DNA from: Phoronis australis
Taxonomy: Eukaryota > Phoronida > Phoronidae
Direction of reading: 5' to 3'
Assembly (NCBI GenBank): GCA_002633005.1
Contig: NMRA01000125.1
Location: 591,566 to 655,565 of the forward strand
Length of the DNA: 64,000 bases
The notes beneath the pieces are model-generated. The model was not told the origin of the DNA, ran no database searches, and was given only the letters and a program-made list of their open reading frames with translations. Of this stretch, positions 37,619 to 47,279 are shown piece after piece. A program made the position numbers and the translations under genes. Position 1 is the stretch's first letter; every line of letters begins with the position of its first letter.

Positions 37619-37686
37619 TTGAACCACGCGTGCTTACCTCAGAGCAAACAGAAAACCAGCGTCCAAGTGATGTTGAAGAAAATCAG
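37619..37686 (+). CDS. Exon-like 68-nt block (speculative)
   Basis: Bounded by a strong acceptor (ttcttgtcgttatttcag) and donor CAG|gtaaat. Two frames are open. With phase 0 entry from 35700 it reads LNHACLPQSKQKTSVQ and onward; with two leading bases it reads EPRVLTSEQTENQRPSDV, which looks more like a hydrophilic protein segment. No family is recognised and no further exon was found. Confidence 0.25.
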
Positions 37687-38274
37687 GTAAATTCGATAAC
37701 TGTTTGCCACAAAATGACCAATAGAATCCATCGCATCTTCTTTGCAAAAAGAGTGATTTAAAAAGTAAATTTGGTGTGTCCTCTTAAGTTTGAGCAGTAA
37801 GGCCACCTTAAGAGTTATGCAACTGGCCTAATTTTCGTTCTCAACCAAATATCTACAGAACTATAGTTTTAAATCAGCAAAAGTATACATTTCTGAGTGT
37901 TGAAAGCCAGTAGAAAATAATTTTTGACAAAAAGAAAAGTACATTCATAACCAAACACCGGTATGAATAACATGACCAAGTATTGTATCATTTGAGAAAA
38001 TTGTTGAAGATACCCACAGTCTGCCCCACAATGTAGAACCGCCCATAGCCTGTATCCTAGCATCTCAAAAACCTGTTACATTTCTCTTAATTATTACTTC
38101 TTTACCGTTTTATGAAACTTTCAATTTTTCATGAAAATTACCAAAGTCTTATTTTTGTCAAAACAGTGGAAGATTTCCTAACAGCCTCACTAAATAATGT
38201 CAATTTTGAGTCAAAATTCAGGCGAATTTTCTGAGACACGACGACTGCGGTCATCTTCAGAATGATAGTTAGGT

Positions 38275-38570
38275 GGACTTGAGGTCATGTGATGAAGTTC
38301 CTGCCTTGGGCCACTTGATTTGGTGTAGCCCTAGTCAGAAAGAGGGTACTGACTTTCGTCACGGTTCATGACCGTGTTGCCCGCTTCCTTAAAAGGCTTT
38401 TGCGTATCCAGTGTGTTTGCTTTCCTTTATCATCATTGCCAAGAATTCGGCATTATTCCATTTATAATATGGTCGTGGAAGACAGAGGTCAGTGACAGTC
38501 GATTTGTTGACGGAATCCTGGGCTGGCTGTTGCTGCAAACGTACATGTATGAAGTAAGCCTGCGTGCCCG
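38275..38570 (-). repeat. Left arm of a ~300-bp diverged inverted repeat
   Basis: Reverse-complement similarity to 42345-42645, for example GTCACGGTTCATGA here against TCATGAACCGTGAC at 42552, plus AAACACACTGGAT and AGCAGCAGCCAGCC blocks with gaps. The two arms bracket the duplicated TTTAAACC elements. This arm overlaps the 3' half of the minus-strand frame at 38433-38819. Confidence 0.65.
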
Positions 38571-38819
38571 CGACGACTGTTCTTGCAAACGGGTGCCGAA
38601 CCGGTGTGTGGTTTCAACAACGTACTCCTGGTCGCAGTTGCCGACTGGAATAATAAACGTCCGATGGTCTAGATGGCGGATCAATGACTGACGTAGAGCA
38701 CGTACCGACTTGAGGGCCACACCAATATCATAATTTATTTCCGGAAAATACAACGGCTCTCGGTTCCGAAGTTCCTTGAACACAAGGGATAGATACGCAA
38801 CCGGTAAGTTCTCGTTCAT
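38433..38819 (-). CDS. Unassigned 128-residue open frame, possible exon or relic
   Basis: One of the longest uninterrupted frames in the window. The translation is balanced and globular-looking, with motifs such as EPLYFPEINYDIG, PVGNCDQEYVVET and PNSW before the stop, and codons are more GC-rich at third positions than the surroundings. Upstream the frame stays open to 38852 and an acceptor-like ccaaataccag precedes it, so it could be a terminal exon. The 3' half has a diverged inverted relative at 42350-42480 whose frame is broken. I recognise no family. It may be a decayed duplicated gene segment or part of a transposon arm. Confidence 0.3.
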   Translation of the reverse strand: MNENLPVAYLSLVFKELRNREPLYFPEINYDIGVALKSVRALRQSLIRHLDHRTFIIPVGNCDQEYVVETTHRFGTRLQEQSSRARRLTSYMYVCSNSQPRIPSTNRLSLTSVFHDHIINGIMPNSWQ

Positions 38820-38929
38820 GCAGTCGGCGACTGGTATTTGGATATCTATTTACCCTGTGGGTCGTCCATCGGGATCCACAGCACGACATAACCAGACGAT
38901 TTCATAAAGGTGGTTTAAAGTTAAACCTG

Positions 38930-39080
38930 CCTCCCGTTCAGTAACGCTAGGACCTCGCTAAAAAGCAAGACTTCGCGAGATTACGTGAGATATTGCCGTG
39001 CATTTTAAATGAGAACACATGACTTTGACTAGGTTTTAGCTAGGTCCTAGCGTAGGTCCTAGCGTCTACTGAACGCACGT
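38930..39080 (+). mobile_element. 151-bp MITE, copy 2
   Basis: Inserted in copy A of the TTTAAACC element. Copy B at 40605 keeps the uninterrupted sequence AAACCTGGTTTAAAC, which shows that CTG was duplicated on insertion (38927-38929 and 39081-39083). Confidence 0.9.
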
Positions 39081-39748
39081 CTGGTTTAAACTGGACTTAG
39101 ACCAGGTTTAAAGATAATCTGCATTTCAGAAAAGGGGTTTAACTTTTGTATAATCAGTGGTTTAGTTAAACCTGGTTTAACTCAATTTTAGACCTAGTCT
39201 GTCAATTTTTATTTCACTAACGAGGTATATATTGCTTAGACCTGTATTAAGATCTTAAACCAGGTTTAAGTTTAGACTTGGTCAGACCCCAGTTTAATAC
39301 TATAATTGCAGACTTGTGCGATATAGGTGCAACTGAATGATGCTGTGGTGTGCATTTACGACGCAGTTTTAGAGCGAGAACAGATTATTTTCAATATTAA
39401 GTTTTAGGACTACACAAGATCAAACGAAACAAGGGGGACCAAGAGTTTTTAAAGGGGGGAGGGTGTCGGATCAAGGACTTCTAAAAGGAGGGCCTAGGTC
39501 AACAATTTGAAAATTATAGATTTGATATCACTAAAATCAAAGGAAAAAGGGGGTCCAAACACCTTGAACCCCTGGATCCGCCTATACGTAGACCAGAACC
39601 AACTGAAGGTGTTCTTCAGATTCCTTAGAATATGACGTCCGAGCAGAGCGTCATCGTTGTAAGCGCTACGCGTACGACTAAAACGGCATCTAATGAGTTC
39701 CATCTCAACCAGGTCCCCGATTTAAGGTTGCCGGGCAGGAATACTGCC

Positions 39749-39910
39749 CAGGGGTGTATTTAGTGGATGGGCCAAGGGGGCCAGGGCCCTCCTAAAATTC
39801 TCCCAGATTCCATTTGGCAGTTCGTGGCTGCGAATGTTTGACGTCGGGAAAAACTCCTGGCTGATAGTCTGCCCTGGACCCCTTAACTCAAAATCCTGGA
39901 TCCGCTCCTG
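39749..39910 (+). mobile_element. CAGGGGCGG-family element nested in copy A
   Basis: Left end CAGGGGTGTATTTAG, right end AATCCTGGATCCGCTCCTG. It shares its position in the host element with 41246-41402, so it was present before the tandem duplication. Confidence 0.75.
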
Positions 39911-40578
39911 TACCCCCTTTGACCGCAAAATAGTAAAATGACACGGAAATACATGTAAACGTGTGCATTTACTATGTCGCAGTTAATCGTGGACAAATAC
40001 TGTTATGTGTTTACTTGTGTTGGAAACAGACAATACAAAATGAAAAATATCTCCTCAAGATGATATCCTAGATCTGCCACTGGGTCCCTCGCCGTTTTTC
40101 TTTGCAATTTTTTCACTGATGAAGTTTTCTTTCTATCCAAGCCTGTTGCTTACGTTGACTTGATTTGGCACCAATTTTCTTGTTCTCAACTATGACATTG
40201 GCTTTTTCGCTGATCAGTTGTGGGAGGGAACATTTTTCCTCGTGATAAAAGCTTTTCGCCCTTTTTCGCAAATGTCTGTACTGATTCTAGTATGGTGTTT
40301 CATTGAGTATTCTACCCACGTGACCAAGGTTTCATTGAAGCCCTTAATAGTTTCTTTGTTGGGTTAATCCGGGTCAACACAGTAAGGTGGCTTGGATACT
40401 TTAAACCTAGTTTTACTATACCCGCTTCATGGTCTAACTCAACCAGGCTTTCAGACTTTTAAACCACGTTGGTGAAATGCAAGTTAGGTCTAAAATTAGA
40501 CCAGGGTTAGGAAGACCAGGCTTAAGTTTTAAACCTAGTTTTGTTAAACCACCGTTTTGAAATCGGCTGAACTTGTCC

Positions 40579-42072
40579 ATTTCATAAAGGTGGTTTAAAG
40601 TTAAACCTGGTTTAAACTGGATTTATACCAGCTTTAAAGATAATTTGCATTTCATAAAGATGGTTTAAGTTTTAAACCAGTGGTCTCGTAACACCCGGTT
40701 TTACTCCAGTTTAGACCTGATCTAAGTCAGTTTTCATTTCACCATTTCTTAGACCTGTATTAAGATCTTAAACCAGGTTTAACTTTAGATCTGGTTAGAC
40801 CCAGGTTAAATACTGTTAAATATGGCAGACTTGCAGCATATAAGTGCAACTGAATGATGCTGTGGTGTGCATTTACGATGCAGTCTTAGAGCGAGAACGA
40901 ACTATTTTTAATATTCAATTTTAGGACAACACAAGATCAAACGTATTAGGGGGGACCAAAAATTGTTGAAGGGGGGGATCGGATCAAGGACTTATAAAAG
41001 GAGGGCCTGGGTCAAGAATTTGAAAATTATAGATTTGATATCACTAAAATCAAGGGAATAACTTGGTCCAGACCCTTGAATCCCTGAATCCGCCCATACG
41101 TAGACCAGAAGGGTGTCCTTATGTTCTCAGAATATGACGGTTCGAGCAGAGCGTCATCGTCACGAGCGCTACTATGACTAAAAAGGCATCTAATGATTAT
41201 TCTGGCCATGTTCCATCTCAATTGGTCCCCGGCAGGGGTCCTGCCCAAGTGGCGGATTTAGAGGGGGCTAAGAGGCCATGGCCCTCTCCTAAAATTCTCC
41301 CAGATTCCATTTGGCAGTTCGGGGGTTCGAATGTCTGGCGGACAAAACCCTGGCTAATACTTTACCCTTACCCCCTAACTCAAAATCCTGGATCCGCCCC
41401 TGTGCCACCCTTTGGCCGCAAAAAAGTTAAATGACTCTGTTATAAACGTGTGCATTTACTATGCTGCGGTTAATCGTGAACAAGTACTTTAATGTGCGTA
41501 CTTGTGTTGGACACAGACACTACAAAATGAAAAATATCTCCTCATGATATCCTAGAGCTGCCACTGGGTCCCTCACAGTTTTTCTGGGCAAAATTTTCAC
41601 TGATGAAATTTTCTTTCTGGCCTTTATTCTGGAGCAATAACTCTCCAAGCCAGCTGCTTACCTTGACTTGAATTGGCACCAATTTTCTTGTTCTCGAACG
41701 TTACATTGGCTTTTTCTCTGGGCAGTTATGGGAGGAAACATTTTTCCTCGTGAGAAAAGCTTTTAGCCTTTTTTCGCAAATGACTGCACTGATTCTACTT
41801 CTGTGTGCCACTCTGTTACCCCGTGATCAAGGTTTCATTGAAGCACTTCAATAGTTTCTTTTTTAAGTTAATCCGGATCAACATAATAGGGTGGCTTGGA
41901 TACTTTAAACCTGGTTTCACTTAACCCGCTGTATTGTATGGTCTAACAAAACCAGGCTTTCAGACTTTTAAACCATGTTGGTGAAATGCAAATTAGGTCT
42001 AAAATTAGACCAGGTTTAGGAAGACCAGGTTTATGCCTTAAACTTGGTTTTGTTAAACCACCTTCATGAAAT
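40579..42072. mobile_element. TTTAAACC-rich element, tandem copy B
   Basis: About 1,494 bp with termini ATTTCATAAAGGTGGTTTAA and TTAAACCACCTTCATGAAAT, a 20-bp inverted repeat with one mismatch. Internal homology to copy A runs throughout (for example CAACTGAATGATGCTGTGGT at 39330 and 40847). Both copies are followed by CGGCTGAAC(A/T)TGT, so duplication took some flank with it, pointing to unequal exchange. No coding capacity; superfamily unassigned. Confidence 0.8.
41246..41402 (+). mobile_element. CAGGGGCGG-family element nested in copy B
   Basis: Left end CAAGTGGCGGATTTAG, right end AATCCTGGATCCGCCCCTG. The counterpart is at 39749-39910. Confidence 0.75.
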
Positions 42073-42344
42073 CGGCTGAACATGTTTCGTTGTTGCGGTG
42101 CGTGACAACTTGGGTTTTTATCACACCTAACTTATGACATAAGAGGAGCTTTGGAGGTCAACACAAGTATCGATCTGTGCATAGGTCTTCTTTCGTTAAA
42201 CAAGGATCATGACTCAGTCTCGTAAGTAAACTTGACGCAGTTGGTCTGGTCAGTAGTGTTGACATGGTCACTGAAATTGTTCACCTCAGTGATTGCTGGA
42301 TGTTTCTTCTAGGATATTATCAGTACATGTATACGTCTTCAAGA

Positions 42345-42645
42345 GTTTAGGTTTGGCCTCACATTTGTAGCAGCAGCCAGCCGGATTTCCATCAACACCT
42401 CGGGCTGTCACTGAACTCTTTGCTATGTCCACAACCATAATATAGACTGGCATAATGTAAATGTCCTACCCGTGATACCGGAAAGAAAACACACTGGATC
42501 AAGCGAAAGCGTAGTACTGATGTACAATGTATCAGGAAATCAGGCAACAGGTTCATGAACCGTGACGAAGGTTAGTACAATCTTTTAGACATTTATGACA
42601 TCGTATAACGGGTCCAAGGTTGGAACGGCGTCATCACGTGACTGT
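42345..42645 (+). repeat. Right arm of the ~300-bp diverged inverted repeat
   Basis: Related to the reverse complement of 38275-38570. Where it aligns with the minus-strand open frame, small insertions and in-frame stops break the reading frame, so this copy is not coding. Confidence 0.6.
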
Positions 42646-43199
42646 ATGTCCATCTACAGTCACCACTCTGTGAGTGACTCCAGCCATTAACGGTCGAAAT
42701 CGTTCAACTTATTGTAAGTAAACGATTTTTGTCTCAGTTAAGTCGATTAGAAATTAGAATTCCTAATTGAGTGTCATGTTTTTCCTCGTGTGTGGGTGGG
42801 CGCAGGTTGTTACAGACAGGTACTAATAGTTTTTGATGCGACGATTGACTGAAGACTGGTTCGAGTTAATCCTTTATTAATCCCGACCGTACGTTCACAA
42901 GCCTACTCAAACAAAACGTCCGACGTAATGTCTGTTTATGCTCCAACCAGTGCTGCGAAGTCTTGACTTGTGACGAACTTCTGATACATGTTCAGCAACT
43001 GTTACACTCGTTGATTCAATAACCTGCTGCCTCTAAAGCTGGCTCTCTATTGACTATCGCTGTAACTGCTGATTCTCTTCACTGCAACTCAACTGTAGTT
43101 CTCCTGATTAACTTTCTTGAACTCACTTGATCTTCTCGTGAACTGACTTGATTTTCTCTTGAACTGACGTGATCTGATTAACACAAACCCGTGCTTGTG

Positions 43200-43207
43200 T
43201 ATTTATA
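43200..43207 (-). promoter_or_regulatory. LTR TATA box
   Basis: The minus strand reads TATAAATA within GGCTATAAATACAC, just downstream of the HSE-like clusters and upstream of the AATAAA. That is the arrangement expected of an LTR promoter. Confidence 0.6.
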
Positions 43208-43220
43208 GCCTAATGCATTG

Positions 43221-43399
43221 TTCTGGAACTTTTCATCAATTTAAGCACTTTCCTGAATCTACCCAACCATTCTACAAATATGTACTAGTCTCTAGAATAT
43301 TCCAGACTGAATTGCTAGAGTCTTCTAGAAAGTTCCACACTATACTGTAGTAAACAAATTACATCATCACTGTTCTGACCTCAGTCTTCTAGAAAGTTC
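43221..43399 (-). promoter_or_regulatory. Cluster of four heat-shock-element-like sites in the LTR
   Basis: TTCtgGAActTTT (43221-43233), GAAtaTTCcaGA (43296-43307), TTCtaGAAagTTC (43323-43335) and TTCtaGAAagTTC (43387-43399). The last two are perfect three-unit alternations of GAA/TTC at 5-bp spacing, the HSF-binding pattern. Confidence 0.55.
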
Positions 43400-46071
43400 C
43401 ACACTATTTTGTAGTAAACAAATTACATCATCATTGTACTTAACTCAGGGGTCATGCCAATCAAACAGAATAACAACACAAAACAATACAACTAAAAATA
43501 CGTAACTGTCAGACTATATTTTGACACTGAGTTTTGGACAACAGTGCTTAAAAATGGTATCTGAAAGTTTCATACTCTATGAGTACGATCAGCCATTTCG
43601 CTTTAAGTTTTTTTTTAAATTTTGCACTTTTGCATGAGGGACTATCGGAAATGGGACTTTTATGATTTTTATATCTAGATAGTTGGCTAAATGCAAAGGC
43701 TTGTCGATTAGGTCCAAAGTAACCTCGATGGACGCTCTTTCAAACTAGCGGTATATACATGTAGCTGTCGATCTTACAAAGGTACTGCAACAGGGCAGAT
43801 CAGCAAAGGACCTAACAACTAACGTTTGGAAAATCACGGTTAGGCATGTCTCAGCTTCAGGAAGAAGTGAAATAAGCAAGCTTACAGCTACGCCATGGCC
43901 GATTTCGAACCAGACTTTAGAAGACACTGGGTAGAAAAGTTGAGAGAATAGTTACGTGCTTCGGTTGCAATGCAAGGTGAAATCTCGCCGAGATTCGCAG
44001 GATCTCGCTTTTATCGCAAAAACTCGGTCTACGCAACGTCCTTAAGTTACAAGACAGAACTTGTACAAACATAAGACGCAACACTGAGGAACAGAGCCGC
44101 ACCCAAGCGAACAGCTCGTTCAATGTATTTCCACATGCAATCTACAGAAACTACTGTACTGCATATTGCGGTCATTTTGTAAATCTTACTTTATTGTGTC
44201 GCTTGGTGGATCATTGGAGAATCGACAAATATTCCGCGAGTTTGAGAGTGTATCCATTAAAATTGTAAACAAAGAGTGTGTAGTATATGTTTCAACAATT
44301 TTGCACATTTAAAGAAAGCATAACACACAGGCACCTTCGAACAAGATTCGTACCACGGATGTTGTGTAAGCTAACAAGAAAAGCCATGTCAAGGTGCAAA
44401 TATTGAACAGCGGAGCACCAGCTGCAGGAAACTGTAACCTTAGTATAACCGATGAAACCTAGATCGAATCTTAATTATTCGCAAGTGCATTTGCAAATCA
44501 GTGAAATTGCTCAGTTTTTGACCGAATGTATTGAAATTATGCATGTACACAATTCTTTGTGTTTAGACCAACAGCTGGCGCGACGGTTTGTTCATTCAAA
44601 TCTAGTTCTGTGATACATATGACCATACCCAGTTTAGGATAGAGTTTCAATGTTCAAAAGTGTTCTTCGAATAGAACACACACAAGCAGACGCTAATTCA
44701 GTTATCACTCAGAAATACATTTATTGTATGCTTACCTGGAAGTGAACGTATTCGTTCTCTGTTTCTTGTTGTGATTGCCCTGAAATTTTATTCTGACTGT
44801 TTAACTGTGTATGAGCTCAATCTCGGTTGATAACGGTTTATCGTCGAGTGAGGAACAATAGGGGGCCTCGCGCAATTTGGGATGATTTCCGTACGGCAAA
44901 ACCACGCAAAATCACGCCCGTGAATGGCCATTGTATTGCGAATAACCTCCAGGGTTACAATAGCAGACTAGTAACACGCTCACTCTGAAGACAATGACTG
45001 ACATCGCTGGCTGAATTGTTGAATTGTGTTAGAAAATTCACAGTTTCAGGTCCATAAACAAGGATTTCGCGACATGTCCAGCGAGTGCTTTGCGTCCACG
45101 GTTCGTTGTGCTTAAGCCACTGTTCAGATATGGCTTGACCTAATTGAACACAGAGATTTCAAAGACTGGTGGGAAGTCAGTTCAAACTTATTTTTTGAGA
45201 TTTTACCAAACATAATGAGGTCTACCTGAAAATAGAAAGGAAATTTGTAACAGATGTTTTCGGTGCGTGTAAATTAATGATTCAAACCCTGTAGCCACTG
45301 CCAGCTATCAATAATACATGTACATGTATAGTGGCGGTAAAATGGTGGACATGCATGAATCTCCCAACTTGCGGGTCAGGCTTGTTAAGAACGGTAGTTT
45401 ACTTTCGTTGTACTAGACATGTGTGCTTGGATTTTATGCACTGACACAGGCTAAGCATATTTCGAGAAATTGAGTAAACACCTCGAAATGCCGTCTAGTC
45501 ATCCCAGTTCCAGACATTAGTCCCTGTATCTACATGTGCAGTGTATGTAAGCCTAAACTGGAGCATGCGTGTAAGTTTCTTGTTTCAGCAAGTATATGGA
45601 CATTCGGATGTGCATGATTGTGGACAAACACAGTAGAATTAGAGTGTCGCCGGATATTTCGGAACCAAGCTATCAGAACTCTGCTGCTGACAACGGTCGG
45701 AAGATGAATACAATGTACCTGTATACAAAATGCAAATTTCAAATCTCATTATGTTAGTGGCGGAACTAATTTCTGCTGTTTATGGCTCATAACGCGAAGT
45801 TGTCGTGAGGACTCGATTGGGACCTCAGGGGTCTCACGCTCCACCGGCTAAATTGAAAAGGCTTTGTCCAGTCACGCGTTGTGGGTCATAAATCGAGATA
45901 ATGATACCAACAGCTGACGCGACAAGCAGAACTACTTTCTTTTACTTCATTTGTGCACTAACTGGAGAAATTTAGAATTAGACTTTTAAACACTATCCGA
46001 TCGTCAACTTTTTTCGGGAGACTTAAATCTCAATGTAGTTTGCGCAAAGACGATGTGCAATTTTTGGAGGT

Positions 46072-46072
46072 N
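46072..46072. other. Ambiguous base (N)
   Basis: Single N in GGAGGTNATTAAT. It is the only undetermined base I noticed, an assembly or base-calling ambiguity. Confidence 0.95.
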
Positions 46073-47246
46073 ATTAATAAAAAACTTTTCGAAAGAACGC
46101 AAACGTTCCAGGTAATTGGATATTGCTACAATGTTCACATCATGAACATTGTGTTAGCTGTCACCACGTCAATTTAATAAAGCAACTCGTTTGTTCTATG
46201 TCACGCCCTTTGAGAGTTTTCAGTTAATCGAGTCTCGGTCAATCGACGTTAGCTACATGTATATATGGAATCACTTATTTTTTGACCAAATTCTCACTAA
46301 TTTTACTGTGACACAAGCCTGGTCATTTCAGAGACAAGCCGGTGACTGCGGATCTGCTGCTGGTTATTTTCTCACATACAGTACGTGTCATGTGGATTTG
46401 GTCATACTAAACGTTCAGATTCCGCAACACCAGCAGTGTAGCGCTTGTGTGTTGAGAATTGAGGTTTCCTTTCCACGACCTCTCATTTTTGAAACAACAT
46501 ATTTGTGTTGTTTTCAGCTGCTGTAAATCTTACTTTCTGTCCAAAAAGATGGATTTAATTAAAAGTCGGCCTGGACTTGACCTAATTGTCAAAGGTTAGT
46601 TCTGGGCAAGAGACAATGCTTATTAAGCAGGATTGTCACGGTCCGGCCATTTTTATGTAGGCCCAGATACCAAACCAGCTTTATAGCGCAATGTACGGGT
46701 TCAATATCAAAAAGTAGTTTCCCGTTTGTAACAACCTAACTCATTATTGGATTAACTGCATTATTTCACTGTTGTTCAAGCAAAAATAATTAGGACCGGG
46801 AAAGAGTGATGAAGCTCAATCATTTCTCCAAAGGCCCGGCTACACGACAAGATCATGCGCGCACCCGGAGAGGGGGAGCTTGAGAGGCTCGGATTGGGCA
46901 ATAATTTCGGCCTCAGAGAAACAAAATCTACGAAAAAAGTACAAAACGAGATAAAATTCCTCTAAAGAGGCAGGAACTACCAAAATTCGGCGAATGCACA
47001 AATCATAGTTCTGAACGTAGCCTATGAACCTTAGTAAAAGGTCCACATTCTCAAAAATTCGAGCCCCCAATTTTTTAGGGTGCGCGCATGCAAATCCGTC
47101 GTATGGGTTAGAACGATTGGTCTGTCAGATTATTTAGACAGATGTTTCGATTCGACTTTAAGAACTAAAACGTCGTATTCGACATGTTGAATAAACAGAG
47201 CATGGCTTGTTGCTCTTATTCTCTACTGACCGACTCAGAAGTATAC

Positions 47247-47279
47247 CATACAGTGTACACTGTACATGTACACTGTATG
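47247..47279. repeat. Perfect 13-bp-arm palindrome
   Basis: CATACAGTGTACA and TGTACACTGTATG separated by 7 nt. It is built from the TGTACA/TACATGTA motif that recurs throughout the window. Confidence 0.8.

Larger units (their letters stand above)
38899..40563. mobile_element. TTTAAACC-rich element, tandem copy A (with MITE inserted)
   Basis: Starts ATTTCATAAAGGTGGTTTAA and ends with a degraded form of its reverse complement (GTTAAACCACCGTTTTGAAAT). Both flanks hold many palindromic TTTAAACCTGGTTTAAA-type subrepeats. About 1.51 kb once the 151-bp MITE is removed. It contains nested fragments near 39540-39590 and 39749-39910. Copy B follows after 15 bp. Confidence 0.8.
42808..43478 (-). mobile_element. 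Solo LTR of a retrotransposon (probably Gypsy-type), minus strand
   Basis: On the minus strand it runs from TGTTGTTATTC (43478) to CTGTCTGTAACA (42808), with TGTT...AACA ends. The order is promoter-like: two 64-bp-spaced direct repeats containing TTCTAGAAAGTTC, further HSE-like sites, a TATA box GGCTATAAATAC (43200-43207), then AATAAA (42873-42878). No primer-binding site follows the 3' end and no internal region or second LTR is present, so this is a solo LTR. Flanking 5-bp sequences do not match, so the insertion duplication is lost or an end is slightly misplaced. Confidence 0.75.

Noticed and set aside
47000-47080. Second LTR or internal retrotransposon region for the LTR at 42808
   Set aside because: I found no second copy of the LTR, no primer-binding site and no gag-pol text anywhere in the window.
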